Source: Acidobacteriota bacterium (GTDB lineage Bacteria > Acidobacteriota > Terriglobia > Bryobacterales > Bryobacteraceae). Taken from it: a stretch of 64,000 bases of DNA. Of the stretch, positions 7,765 to 16,119 are shown one piece after another. Each line of letters begins with the position of its first letter. The first letter of the stretch is position 1. The stretch covers positions 157,354 to 221,353 of the forward strand of contig JAPKYZ010000026.1 in NCBI GenBank assembly GCA_026394055.1, given 5' to 3'. Below the pieces are notes generated by a model that saw only the letters and a program-made list of their open reading frames with translations, did not search any database and had not been told where the DNA came from. The position numbers were made by a program, and so were the translations under genes.

Positions 7765-8628
7765 ATGTTTGCCATCATCGGAATCGTCGTGGTGTTCGGC
7801 GCCGTTATCGGCGGGTTTATGCTGTCGCACGGACAGTTGCCGGTGTTATGGCAGCCGAACGAGTTCATCGTGATCTTCGGCGCCGCCATTGGCACCCTGC
7901 TGATCGCCAACCCCATGAATATCGTGATCGGCGTCTTTAAGGGCATCCTCGGAATTTTAAAGGGCAGCCCCTACAACAAGAAGTTCTACCTCGATGCTCT
8001 GAAGATGCTGAACGAGATCTTCGCCTACGCCCGCAAAAACGGCATGGCCAAGCTGGAGCAGGACGTCGACGACCCGCACAAGAGCGCGCTGTTCTCCAAA
8101 TACCCCGCCCTGGCCAAGAACCACCACGCCCTCGACTTTGTCTGCGACTCCCTGCGCACGGCCATCTCGGGCGGCATCGGCCACTTTGAGCTGGACCAGA
8201 CCATGGAAGGTGAGATTGATCTGCACCACCATGAATCCTCGCAGCCGATTACCGCGCTCAACTCGGTGGCCGACGCGCTGCCGGGTCTGGGCATTGTGGC
8301 GGCCGTGTTGGGAATAGTGATCACCATGGGCTCCCTCGGCGGTCCGCCGGAAGAGATCGGCCACCACGTGGCGGCCGCGCTGGTGGGTACCTTTATCGGC
8401 ATCCTGATGTCCTACGGCGTGGCGGGTCCGCTGGCCAGCAACATGACCAAGATCGTCGACGCGGAGAGCGAGTTCTTCAAGTTCCTCCGCGCAGGCGTGA
8501 TGGCCTTCATCAAGGGCGCCGCGCCCATCCTGGCGGTGGAAACGGCCCGCCGTACCATCCCGGGCCACGTCCGGCCCACCTTCAAGGAAATGGAAGCGGC
8601 CTGCAAGGGCGGCGGCGCCGCAGCTTAG
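7765..8628 (+). CDS. motA: Flagellar motor stator protein MotA
   Basis: A 287-residue inner-membrane protein of the MotA/ExbB group. Two N-terminal membrane segments (about residues 1-25 and 30-52) are followed by a cytoplasmic loop with charged residues. Two further segments come at about 170-195 (ADALPGLGIVAAVLGIVITMG) and 200-225. The conserved proline/glycine region ADALPGLGIVAAVLG is typical of MotA. With MotB it forms the proton channel that drives the flagellar rotor. It sits 31 bases upstream of motB in a two-gene unit, with no other flagellar or chemotaxis genes in the window. The N-terminal glycine-rich start MFAIIGIVVVFGAVIGGFM supports the chosen ATG. Confidence 0.95.
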   Translation: MFAIIGIVVVFGAVIGGFMLSHGQLPVLWQPNEFIVIFGAAIGTLLIANPMNIVIGVFKGILGILKGSPYNKKFYLDALKMLNEIFAYARKNGMAKLEQDVDDPHKSALFSKYPALAKNHHALDFVCDSLRTAISGGIGHFELDQTMEGEIDLHHHESSQPITALNSVADALPGLGIVAAVLGIVITMGSLGGPPEEIGHHVAAALVGTFIGILMSYGVAGPLASNMTKIVDAESEFFKFLRAGVMAFIKGAAPILAVETARRTIPGHVRPTFKEMEAACKGGGAAA

Positions 8629-8659
8629 TTCCGGCAGTTAGAAACGAGCACCAACACCG

Positions 8660-9667
8660 ATGTCGGACCAAGCCAAAGAAGCGCCAATCATCATCATCAA
8701 AAAGAAGGGTGGCCACGGCGGCCACCACGGCGGCGCCTGGAAGGTGGCCTATGCCGACTTCGTCACCGCCATGATGGCCTTCTTCATGGTGATGTGGCTG
8801 ATGAACGCCGGCGAGAAGGTGAAGGAGTCGGTGGCAGGCTACTTCAACGACCCCACCGGCTACAAGGGCAGCCCCGGCTCCGGCGCCGCGGGCACCGGGG
8901 ATGGCCTCTCGATCACCAAGGACGAAATGCCGGACCTGCAAAAGAAGCTCGAGCAGGCGCTGAAAGAGATGCCCAAGTTCGAGGAGATGAAGGACAACAT
9001 CAAGTTCACCGTCACCGGCGAAGGCCTGCGCATTGAGCTGCTGGAAACCGAGAACGGCATGTTCTTTGGCTCCGGCAGCCCCAACCCCAGCAAGGAAGGC
9101 CGCGAGCTGCTGGAGAAGATGGCGGAAGAGCTCGGCAAGATGCCGAACGCCGTCTTGATCGAAGGCCACACCGACTCCAAGCCCTTCTCCGGCCAGGGCT
9201 ACACCAACTGGGAGCTTTCCGCCGACCGGGCCAACATGTCCCGCAAGGTGATGCAGAACGCGGGCCTGCGTTCGGACCAGGTGCTCCAGGTGCGGGGCTT
9301 CGCCGACCAGCGTCTGTTCAAGAAAGAAGACCCCACCGACGCCTCCAACCGCCGCATCTCGATCATCGTCCAGTACAAGGTTCCGCAACAGGAAGAAGAG
9401 GGAGAGGGCGAGGAGAAGAAGGAAGGCGAGAAGGCCGAAGGCGCCAAGGAGGAAAAGGCCGGCAAGCCAGACGGCGAAAAGGACGCCAAGCCCGCGAAGG
9501 CCGAGCAGAAAGGCGCCGAGAAGCCAGCCGAGAAACCTTCAGCCGCAGAAAAGGGTGGCGAAACGAAGGCCGCCGCGGCCAAGCCGAAAGCCGCCAAGGG
9601 CAAGGGAGCGAAGGGTAAAGGTGCAAAGGAGAAGACTGGCAGCGAGGAGAGCGCAGCCAAGCACTGA
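8660..9667 (+). CDS. motB: Flagellar motor stator protein MotB with charged C-terminal tail
   Basis: A 335-residue protein. Its single N-terminal membrane helix follows a histidine/glycine/lysine-rich cytoplasmic start (KKKGGHGGHHGGAWKVAYAD). The aspartate of VAYADFVTAMMAF is the conserved proton-carrying residue. The periplasmic OmpA-like peptidoglycan-binding domain is recognised by LIEGHTDSKPF and SADRANMSRKVMQNAGL. After about residue 240 the protein runs into a long lysine/glutamate/alanine/proline-rich tail of about 90 residues, much longer than in standard MotB. The tail may be a flexible periplasmic extension that binds cell wall or another polymer; that is inference. It is coupled to motA upstream. 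Confidence 0.95.
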   Translation: MSDQAKEAPIIIIKKKGGHGGHHGGAWKVAYADFVTAMMAFFMVMWLMNAGEKVKESVAGYFNDPTGYKGSPGSGAAGTGDGLSITKDEMPDLQKKLEQALKEMPKFEEMKDNIKFTVTGEGLRIELLETENGMFFGSGSPNPSKEGRELLEKMAEELGKMPNAVLIEGHTDSKPFSGQGYTNWELSADRANMSRKVMQNAGLRSDQVLQVRGFADQRLFKKEDPTDASNRRISIIVQYKVPQQEEEGEGEEKKEGEKAEGAKEEKAGKPDGEKDAKPAKAEQKGAEKPAEKPSAAEKGGETKAAAAKPKAAKGKGAKGKGAKEKTGSEESAAKH

Positions 9668-9789
9668 CCTAGGCACCTGATCCCCTGGTTGTTCGCCTGA
9701 AGGCTTCGGCACGTTGGCGTCTCGGCGACAATACGGCGAGAGGTAGCCAGGAAAGGCGAAGAAGGAATTGCCACCGCCGCAGCGAGCCA

Positions 9790-9832
9790 GAAACAAAAAT
9801 GCCCACCGGCCATTTGGATAGGCCAGTGGGCA
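9790..9832 (-). terminator. Rho-independent terminator of the PEP-CTERM gene
   Basis: An 11-pair stem with one mismatch: TGCCCAC and GGCC on the left pair with GGCC and GTGGGCA on the right around a 9-base loop. Read on the minus strand the stem is followed by TTTTTGTTT. It lies between the converging motB and PEP-CTERM genes and points away from the latter. Confidence 0.75.
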
Positions 9833-9858
9833 ACCCTCTATGAGGTTGTTGGAAGCGA

Positions 9859-10497
9859 CTACCTATTCCGCCGAATCCACCCGGCGGTCACCACACCCAA
9901 ACCCACCACCAGGAACCCAAGCGTTCCGGGTTCAGGGACGGCCGTTCCGCCGGGCGTGAAGTTCAGATCGTCGAAGATCGCCACCGGGCCCGAATAGCTC
10001 AACACAGCCGTGGCGATGCCCGGTGCGGAAACTTGCAACAGATTCCAGGACCCCGCTGCATTGGCCACCGAACTGCTGCCGACCTGTTTTCCCGACCCGT
10101 CGAACGCCGTCAGCGTGATATCCCTACCCACACTCGCCCAAATTGAAACATCCGTCACCAGCGATGAGAATGTCAGCGTTTCCGGCCCAATCGGCGCCCC
10201 CCCGCCGGCGAGCGAACTAACCGCAAAGGCGTTGAATGCCAGAAAAGCAGTGCCGCTATGAGCGTTGATGCCCCAATTGCCGCACTGGTCCACGGTCGCG
10301 CCCCCATCTATCGCCGACGGACCGGAAAACGTGACGCCGGATCCGGCGTATTCAGTGGTGAGCGCGGTGGACGGACTCCCAGAGAAGGCGCAACGGCCGG
10401 CCCCGATTTCGAAATCGATTGATCCGGCAAGAAGCGCACTACTGCCCAACATCAAAGTGCCCACAATGGCAAGCGGGCGGAACAAACAAGGTTTCAT
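9859..10497 (-). CDS. PEP-CTERM sorting-domain secreted protein
   Basis: A 212-residue exported protein of otherwise unknown function. It has an N-terminal signal peptide (PCLFRPLAIVGTLMLGSSALLA). A beta-rich middle portion resembles extracellular sugar-binding or jelly-roll-like domains. The C-terminal PEP-CTERM anchor consists of VPEPGTLG, a hydrophobic helix and a basic end (RRNR). PEP-CTERM proteins are processed by an exosortase in bacteria that make exopolysaccharide; no exosortase gene is visible here. I chose the ATG at 10497 because an AGGAGG ribosome site lies just upstream; the longer frame to 10614 would bury the signal peptide. It is flanked by a terminator downstream and sits after the ABC transporter genes on the same strand. 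Confidence 0.85.
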   Translation of the reverse strand: MKPCLFRPLAIVGTLMLGSSALLAGSIDFEIGAGRCAFSGSPSTALTTEYAGSGVTFSGPSAIDGGATVDQCGNWGINAHSGTAFLAFNAFAVSSLAGGGAPIGPETLTFSSLVTDVSIWASVGRDITLTAFDGSGKQVGSSSVANAAGSWNLLQVSAPGIATAVLSYSGPVAIFDDLNFTPGGTAVPEPGTLGFLVVGLGVVTAGWIRRNR

Positions 10498-10626
10498 GAA
10501 CCCTCCTTTGGAGTGAAAGCATATCACAGCCTGGCTGTAAGTCGTCCTCGCGCAGAGCCTTCCACCGCAACTCAGCGCTGCGGCACCGAGGCCGATCAAT
10601 TTACCCTGCGCCAAGGCCCAAAGTCG

Positions 10627-11505
10627 CTACAACCCGGCTGACCTTAACCACTCCGCCGCTACTTCACGCGGCGACCGCTTCTTGACGTCCACTTCGGCAT
10701 TCATCTGGCGCATCGCCGCGTCATCGATCTTGCCTGAAAGCTCATTCAGCGCTTCCCGCAACTTGGGCGTCGCGGCCAGCCGGTCCTGCCGCACCACAAT
10801 CGCCGCCTGATAGGGTGGAAACGCCGCCTGGTCATCTTTGAGAATGGCCACGTCCGCCCCGGCCAGCAAGCCATCGGTCGAGTTGGCCGCAATCATGTTC
10901 ACTGACTTCTGCATCAGCGCCTGGAACATCAGGCCCAAATCCATCGGCCGCGGGGCGGTCTTCAGTTCCAGGTGATAGATCTTGGCGAGCGCCGGAAGGC
11001 CGTCTGGCCGGGTCTGAAATTCAAAGCCAACCCCCAGTTGCCAGAAATCCTTCACCGCCCCAGCCTCCGTCAGCGTCGCCAAATGCAAGCGCCGCGCATC
11101 CTCACCGCGCACCACCATCGCAAAGCTATTGTTGAACCCCAACGGATCCAGCCACTCGGCCTGGGCCTGCGCCCGGTAGAATTGCCGGACCTGATCGAGC
11201 ACCATCGCCGCATCCGATACGGCGGGCGCCTTCAACACACTGGTCAAGGCGGTGCCTGTGTATTCGGGGTAGAGGTCGATCTCACCCGCCTGCAGGGCCT
11301 GGTGGGCCAACAGCGTCCCGCCCAGATTCAACCGGCGCTCCACTGGTTGGCCCAGCCGGTGTTCCAGATGCTGGGCGATGATCTCCCCCAGCACCAACTG
11401 CTCCGTGAAGTTCTTTGACCCCACGCGCAGCCCCGTCGCCCGTTGACAGGAGGCCAGCAGCAAGCCCGCGCCGATTAGTACCGGAAGAAGCTTCGCTCCA
11501 GCCAT
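10627..11505 (-). CDS. Osmoprotectant (glycine betaine/carnitine/choline) ABC transporter substrate-binding lipoprotein, OpuCC-like
   Basis: A periplasmic or membrane-anchored binding protein of about 292 residues. The N-terminus is a lipoprotein signal, PVLIGAGLLLASC, with the acylated cysteine at about residue 20. The mature start LRVGSKNFTEQLVLGEIIAQHLE is the hallmark of the OpuAC/OpuCC family. GEIDLYPEYTGTAL and MIAANSTDGLL are further family motifs around the ligand pocket. I chose the ATG at 11505 since it begins the signal peptide; an upstream start at 11550 adds residues lying within the permease gene. The gene overlaps the permease end by about 30 bases, and the ATPase lies further upstream, giving an ATPase-permease-binding protein order. 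Ligand is inferred as a quaternary amine. Confidence 0.9.
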   Translation of the reverse strand: MAGAKLLPVLIGAGLLLASCQRATGLRVGSKNFTEQLVLGEIIAQHLEHRLGQPVERRLNLGGTLLAHQALQAGEIDLYPEYTGTALTSVLKAPAVSDAAMVLDQVRQFYRAQAQAEWLDPLGFNNSFAMVVRGEDARRLHLATLTEAGAVKDFWQLGVGFEFQTRPDGLPALAKIYHLELKTAPRPMDLGLMFQALMQKSVNMIAANSTDGLLAGADVAILKDDQAAFPPYQAAIVVRQDRLAATPKLREALNELSGKIDDAAMRQMNAEVDVKKRSPREVAAEWLRSAGL

Positions 11506-12071
11506 GCAAACCCTCCGTCCAAGGCCAGCGCCAGGGCCGCGGCGGGACACGCGCCCGCCAGGATCTGTTGCGAATCGACGGTCGCCACGCCCCGGAAGAT
11601 CAACTCACCCAAGCCGCCCGCGCCAATGGCGGCCGCAATGGTGGCGGTGCCCACGGTGGCCACGGTCGCCACCCGGATGCCATTCAAGATCTGCGGCGCG
11701 GCCAGCGGCAGTTCCACCCAACGCAGGCGCTCCTGGCTGGTCATGCCTAAAGCATCGCCTGATTCCAGCAGCGTCGGGTCCACCGTCATCAGCCCGGTCA
11801 GGGTGCCGCGCACCACGGGCAGCAGTGCATAGGCCACCAGCGCCAACACCGCGCTCACCGGACCAATCCCCAGCACCGGAATCAGAAATCCGAACAGCGC
11901 CAAGCTGGGCACCGTCTGCAGAATGTTGACGAGCGTCAGCACCGGCCCCCGCCATCGCTCACGCCGGTGCAGCCAGACCGCGAGCGGCACCCCGATCCCC
12001 ACCGCCAGCGCCATCGCCACCAGGGTCAGCCGCAAGTGTTGCCCTGAGAGGCGGATCATTTCGTCGATCAC
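11475..12071 (-). CDS. Osmoprotectant ABC transporter permease, OpuCB-like
   Basis: An inner-membrane permease of about 198 residues with five or six hydrophobic segments. The EAA-type cytoplasmic loop that contacts the ATPase is seen as LLESGDALGMTSQERLRWVELPLAAPQILNGIR. It ends with GGLGELIFRGVATVDSQQILAGACPAAALAL, typical of OpuCB/ProW-like proteins. Start choice: a GTG at 12071 has GGGAG seven bases upstream, which is a good ribosome site; an ATG at 12059 and one at 12104 are alternatives. The region just upstream consists of short tandem repeats that copy this initiation context. Its end overlaps the binding-protein gene. Confidence 0.9.
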   Translation of the reverse strand: MIDEMIRLSGQHLRLTLVAMALAVGIGVPLAVWLHRRERWRGPVLTLVNILQTVPSLALFGFLIPVLGIGPVSAVLALVAYALLPVVRGTLTGLMTVDPTLLESGDALGMTSQERLRWVELPLAAPQILNGIRVATVATVGTATIAAAIGAGGLGELIFRGVATVDSQQILAGACPAAALALALDGGFAWLERSFFRY

Positions 12072-12143
12072 AATGACGCTCCCATGTTCACAGCGATGCC
12101 CCATTATTCACAGCGACGCTCCCATTATTCACAGCGATGCTCC
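12062..12143 (-). repeat. Four imperfect 19-21 base tandem repeats at the ATPase/permease junction
   Basis: Four units lie head to tail at about 12123-12143, 12102-12122, 12083-12101 and 12062-12082. On the minus strand each reads roughly GGAGCrTCGCTGTGAAtAATG. The first encodes the last residues and stop of the ATPase. The last contains the ribosome site and GTG start of the permease. Each unit therefore carries a GGAG followed seven bases later by GTG. Confidence 0.9.
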
Positions 12144-12860
12144 AAACGCTTCCTGGAAGCGCCGCCCCTCAACCCCGGCAAAGCGTCCGAAGTCCGCCGC
12201 GGGCACGCAGGTCTCCAGCGCGCCGCTCGCCATTACGCCAATGCGCGTCCCCACCCGCAGCGCCTCCGTCAGGTCATGCGTGACGAAAACGGCCGTCTTG
12301 CCCAGGCGGGTGCGCCAACGGACAAACTCCTGCTGCAGTTCAAAGCGGGTGATCGGGTCGAGCGCCGAAAACGGCTCATCGAGCAGCAACAGCGCCGGAT
12401 CGGAGGCCAGGGCCCGGGCCACGCTCACCCGTTGGCGCTCACCACCAGAGAGCTGGGAGGGCCGGCGGTCACGAAACTCGGCCGCCGCCAGCCCCACCCG
12501 TTCGAGCAACGCATCGGCGTCGCAGGCGCGGCCAGCGAGCTTCGGCCCCAGTTGGATATTCGCGGCCGCGCTTAAGTGAGGGAACAGACCGCCGGTCTGG
12601 ATGACGTAGCCAATCGAGCGCCGCAGCTCGATCAGATCCCACTCCGGCACCGGCCGGCCCAGCACCCGCACCACGCCGCTGGTGGGATGGATCAGGCCAT
12701 TCAGCAAACGCAGCGCCGTGGTCTTGCCGGAGCCGGACCGCCCCAGCAACACCAACGTCTCACCGGGCAGCACACGCAGACAAAAATCGTCCAGCACCGC
12801 CTTGCCCGCAATGCGGTAGGAGACGTGCTCAAACTCGATGACGGCGGCATTGCTTTCCAC
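12129..12860 (-). CDS. Osmoprotectant ABC transporter ATP-binding protein, OpuCA-like
   Basis: A 243-residue ABC ATPase. Walker A is LLGRSGSGKTT near residues 38-48, the Q-loop is VIQTGGLFPHL, the signature is LSGGERQRVSVARAL, Walker B is LLLLDEPFSALD, and the switch His is in VTHDLTEAL. The order and the neighbouring permease and GSKNFTEQ-type binding protein identify the quaternary-amine uptake type. It lacks the C-terminal CBS domains found in some OpuCA proteins, so sensing of ionic strength by CBS is not expected. The start codon is GTG at 12860. A TACAAT -10-like hexamer lies 12 bases before the start, hinting at a very short leader. The stop falls inside the tandem repeats. Confidence 0.92.
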   Translation of the reverse strand: MESNAAVIEFEHVSYRIAGKAVLDDFCLRVLPGETLVLLGRSGSGKTTALRLLNGLIHPTSGVVRVLGRPVPEWDLIELRRSIGYVIQTGGLFPHLSAAANIQLGPKLAGRACDADALLERVGLAAAEFRDRRPSQLSGGERQRVSVARALASDPALLLLDEPFSALDPITRFELQQEFVRWRTRLGKTAVFVTHDLTEALRVGTRIGVMASGALETCVPAADFGRFAGVEGRRFQEAFGASL

Positions 12861-12989
12861 TAGTGCAGACTATTGTAAAGCTTTGCCTTGGGGAGGAGGG
12901 AGAGATGGCGCCGCAGGGAGACAGCTCCGGCGGCAGGTCCGCGGCCGGACCCACAGCCGTCACAGATGAGATCTTCTCGCGGAGGTGTA

Positions 12990-13484
12990 CTAGTGGACGT
13001 CGGCCGACTGGATGTGATTGATGACACTGGGGCCGGTCAAGCGTTGCGTCATCCAGTCACCCATCGACTTCTCATTGCGGATCAGATCCTGCAACGACAT
13101 TTTGCCGAGAACGCCCTCAATCGCGGTTTGCAGCGCACTCCACAAGGTCCTCAGCCCGCAATCGCCGATATGGCTGCAAGAGGATTGCAAGCCGGAATGG
13201 CGATCACAGAAACGCGGGCCGTAAAGCCGCCCTCCCAGTACCTCCAGCACGGAAGCCACCTGAATCTCACCCGCCGGGCGAGCCAGGGTGTAGCCGCCAG
13301 CTTGGCCACGGACGGAATGGACAAATCCGCCAAGACGGAGGATCCGCATCAGCTTGGCAACGTTGGGTACGGACAACCCTTCCGCCCGGCTGATCTCGGG
13401 TATACTGAGACTGGACGCTTCGCCTCGCGTGGCCATCTGAAGCAGGCAGCGGAGTCCGTACTCCTCCTGAGCACTAAGTTTCAT
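12990..13484 (-). CDS. Rrf2-family (IscR/NsrR-like) transcriptional regulator
   Basis: A regulator of about 164 residues with an N-terminal winged helix. The recognition segment LSIPEISRAEGLSVPNVAKLMRIL is at about residues 26-49, with the wing at VRGQAGGYTLARP. Three cysteines (CDRHSGLQSSCSHIGDC) lie near residues 92-108, the spacing seen in Rrf2 proteins that hold an Fe-S cluster. The protein could therefore sense iron-sulfur status, NO or redox; this is inference. The ATG at 13484 begins the conserved MKLSAQEEYGL. There is no clear ribosome site, and a TACAAT box sits only about six bases upstream, so the mRNA may be leaderless. A strong palindrome lies in the gap to the divergent glycogen phosphorylase gene. 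Confidence 0.9.
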   Translation of the reverse strand: MKLSAQEEYGLRCLLQMATRGEASSLSIPEISRAEGLSVPNVAKLMRILRLGGFVHSVRGQAGGYTLARPAGEIQVASVLEVLGGRLYGPRFCDRHSGLQSSCSHIGDCGLRTLWSALQTAIEGVLGKMSLQDLIRNEKSMGDWMTQRLTGPSVINHIQSADVH

Positions 13485-13520
13485 GGCCAAATTGTATCCA
13501 AAACAGATTCAGAAAAGAAG

Positions 13521-13542
13521 ATGTATCCGTATCGAGATACAT
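13521..13542. promoter_or_regulatory. Putative Rrf2 operator palindrome
   Basis: Perfect 7-base inverted arms, ATGTATC and GATACAT, are separated by 8 bases. The site lies between the divergent Rrf2 gene (start 13484) and glycogen phosphorylase (start about 13567). Its AT-rich dyad of about 22 bases resembles the size and symmetry of known Rrf2-family operators. It could control both genes. Confidence 0.6.
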
Positions 13543-13566
13543 TTTTCTTGAACATTTTGCGTGCTA

Positions 13567-16119
13567 ATGAATATGGGCTATCAGATTCGACCGCTTAAAG
13601 AATTCGTTGTCCGGCCGGCGTTGCCACCCGCATTGGCCCGATTGCCGGAGTTGGCCTACAACCTCCTGTGGAGCTGGGATCATGAATTGCGGTCGCTGTT
13701 CCGCCGTCTCGATTCCGCCCTCTGGCGCGCCAGCCACAACCCGGTGCTGATGCTCAATCAGTTGAGCCAGTCCGTGCTGGACAAGGCCGCGGCGGACCCG
13801 CGCTACATGGCGTCCTACCGCAAGGCCTGCGAGCGTTTCGACATCTACCTGCGCCGCTCCGAACCGGCCAGCCCCTCGGGCGAGCTCACCGCCTACTTCT
13901 CGATGGAGTACGGCATGGCCGATTGCATGCCCATCTACTCGGGCGGCCTGGGCGTTCTCTCGGGCGACCATTTGAAGGCGGCCTCTGATGCGGGCGTCCC
14001 CCTGGTGGCGATCGGCCTGCTCTACCAGAAGGGCTATCTGTCGCAGTCGCTGAACCCCGATGGCTGGCAGATCGAGCGCACGCCGGTCAACGACTTCTTC
14101 AACCTGCCCGTTCAACCGGCCACCGACACTGCCGGCAACGAGATCAAGATCTCCATCCGCCTGCCCATCGGCCTGCTGACCATTAAGGTCTGGCTGGTCC
14201 AGGTGGGCCGCGTCAGCCTCTATTTACTCGACAGCAATATCCCGGAAAACGGCACCCAGGAACTGCGCGAGATCACCGATCAGCTCTATGGCGGCGATGC
14301 CCACACCCGCATCCGCCACGAGATCGTGCTGGGCATCATGGGCCTGCGCGCCCTGAAAGCGGTGGGCCTGAAGCCCACGGCCTTCCATATGAACGAGGGC
14401 CACTCGGCCTTTCTGGCCGTCGAGCGCATCCGCGACCTGATGATGTCGCAAGGCATGTCGTTCACCGAAGCGGCAGAAGCCTCGCGCGGCAACAACATCT
14501 TCACCACGCACACCTCCGTGCCGGCCGGCATCGATCTGTTTGATGCGGGCACGCTGTGGGAATACTTCCGCGACTACTGCGCCGAATCGGGCATCTCCGC
14601 CCAGCAGTTCTTCTCGCTGGGCCGCCGCAACGCCTCCGATCCAGCGGAGCGCTTCTCCATGGCCATCTGCGCCATGAAGACCTCGGCCTACCGCAACGCC
14701 GTCAGCCGCCTGCACGCGGAAGTGTCGCAGGAGATGTGGCGGGATCTGTGGCCGGACCTGCCGGTGTGGGAGGTGCCGATCACCTACGTCACCAACGGCA
14801 CCCACCTGCCCACGTTCTTGAACGGCGACTTCGCCACGCTCTACGACACCTACCTGCAGCCCGACTGGCGGGACCGTTACCAGGACCCGCGCATCTGGGA
14901 TCAGATCGGCGACATCGGCGATGAAGAGCTGTGGCAAGCGCACCGCCGCCGCAAACGCCAGCTGGTCAGCTTCCTGCGGGACCGGCTGACCTCCTCCGCG
15001 TACAAGCGTAAAGCCTCCGCCACGGAGCTGAAGCGCCTGGAAACAATTTTCGACCCCGATGTTTTTACCATCGGCTTCGCCCGCCGCTTTGCCACCTACA
15101 AGCGCGCCACGCTGCTGTTCCGTGATGTCGAGCGCCTGCGCAAGCTGGTGGCCAACGCCAAGCGGCCGGTGCAGATCCTGATCGCCGGCAAGGCGCACCC
15201 CAAGGACATCCCAGGCAAGACCTTCATCCGCGAGATCGCGCAACTGACGCGGGATCCGGAGTTGGGCAAGCACCTGATCTTTGTCGAAGACTATTCGCTG
15301 CAAGTGGCCAAAGAGATGGTCCAGGGCGTCGACGTCTGGTTGAACAACCCGCGCCGCGGCGAAGAGGCCTGCGGCACCAGCGGCATGAAGGCGGCCATCA
15401 ACGGCGTGCTGAACTTGAGCATCCTGGATGGCTGGTACGACGAAGCCTACGAGGTCTCCGGCGGCTGGGCCATCGGCAACCGCGAAGAGTACACCGAAGA
15501 GCAGGACGAGATCCACGCCGCCGAGATCTATTCGCTGCTTGAAAACGAGATCCTGCCCATGTACTACCAAGGGACGCCCGACCGGGCCCCCAAGGAATGG
15601 ATGGCGCGCCTGAAGCAGTGCCTGCGCGCGATCAGCCCGCAGTTCAACGCCCAGCGCATGATCCAGGAGTACATGCAGAACTTCTATCAGCCGGCGCATG
15701 ATTCCTGGAAGGCCACCAGTTCAGCGGACTTTGCGGCGGCGCGGGAGCGCTCCGCTTGGTTGGCTGAAGTGGGCCGCATCTGGGACCGCGTCCGCATCCT
15801 CGAATCCGGCCGCGAGATTGAAGACACGCTGGTAGCGGGTCAAGCCATCACCGTGCGCTCGACGCTCGACCTGGCCGGGCTCAAGCCCGATGATGTCCGC
15901 GTCGAAGCGGTCGTCGGCCGCGTCGGGGTGAACGGCAGTCTCGAAGACACCGAAGTGATCCAGCTACAAGCCACCGGTAGCAATCATGAAGGCACCGTGT
16001 TTGCGCGGGAGTTCGTGCCCCACCAGACCGGCCGTCTGGGCTTAAGCGTGCGCGTTTCACCCAATCATTTCGATGATCCGTTGACGCGTGCCTGCTATCC
16101 GCTGATGAAGTGGAGTTAG
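13567..16119 (+). CDS. glgP: Alpha-glucan (glycogen) phosphorylase, short GT35 type
   Basis: Releases glucose 1-phosphate from glycogen or maltodextrin using PLP and phosphate, in the cytoplasm. About 850 residues. It opens with the N-terminal domain typical of the actinobacterial/Thermotoga-type phosphorylases (LPELAYNLLWSWDHELRSLF). It continues with SMEYG..PIYSGGLGVLSGDHLKAASD. The PLP-lysine is in GTSGMKAAINGVLNLSILDGWYDE. A shadow-free frame runs to 16119. Start choice is uncertain: GTG at 13561, ATG at 13567 or ATG at 13573, none with a clear ribosome site. The upstream palindrome suggests control by the divergent Rrf2 protein. The branching enzyme gene (glgB) is 16 kb away rather than adjacent. 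Confidence 0.93.
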   Translation: MNMGYQIRPLKEFVVRPALPPALARLPELAYNLLWSWDHELRSLFRRLDSALWRASHNPVLMLNQLSQSVLDKAAADPRYMASYRKACERFDIYLRRSEPASPSGELTAYFSMEYGMADCMPIYSGGLGVLSGDHLKAASDAGVPLVAIGLLYQKGYLSQSLNPDGWQIERTPVNDFFNLPVQPATDTAGNEIKISIRLPIGLLTIKVWLVQVGRVSLYLLDSNIPENGTQELREITDQLYGGDAHTRIRHEIVLGIMGLRALKAVGLKPTAFHMNEGHSAFLAVERIRDLMMSQGMSFTEAAEASRGNNIFTTHTSVPAGIDLFDAGTLWEYFRDYCAESGISAQQFFSLGRRNASDPAERFSMAICAMKTSAYRNAVSRLHAEVSQEMWRDLWPDLPVWEVPITYVTNGTHLPTFLNGDFATLYDTYLQPDWRDRYQDPRIWDQIGDIGDEELWQAHRRRKRQLVSFLRDRLTSSAYKRKASATELKRLETIFDPDVFTIGFARRFATYKRATLLFRDVERLRKLVANAKRPVQILIAGKAHPKDIPGKTFIREIAQLTRDPELGKHLIFVEDYSLQVAKEMVQGVDVWLNNPRRGEEACGTSGMKAAINGVLNLSILDGWYDEAYEVSGGWAIGNREEYTEEQDEIHAAEIYSLLENEILPMYYQGTPDRAPKEWMARLKQCLRAISPQFNAQRMIQEYMQNFYQPAHDSWKATSSADFAAARERSAWLAEVGRIWDRVRILESGREIEDTLVAGQAITVRSTLDLAGLKPDDVRVEAVVGRVGVNGSLEDTEVIQLQATGSNHEGTVFAREFVPHQTGRLGLSVRVSPNHFDDPLTRACYPLMKWS

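Noticed and set aside
10498..10614. Longer start for the PEP-CTERM gene
   Set aside because: It would place 39 residues before the signal peptide, while an AGGAGG site lies at the ATG 10497.
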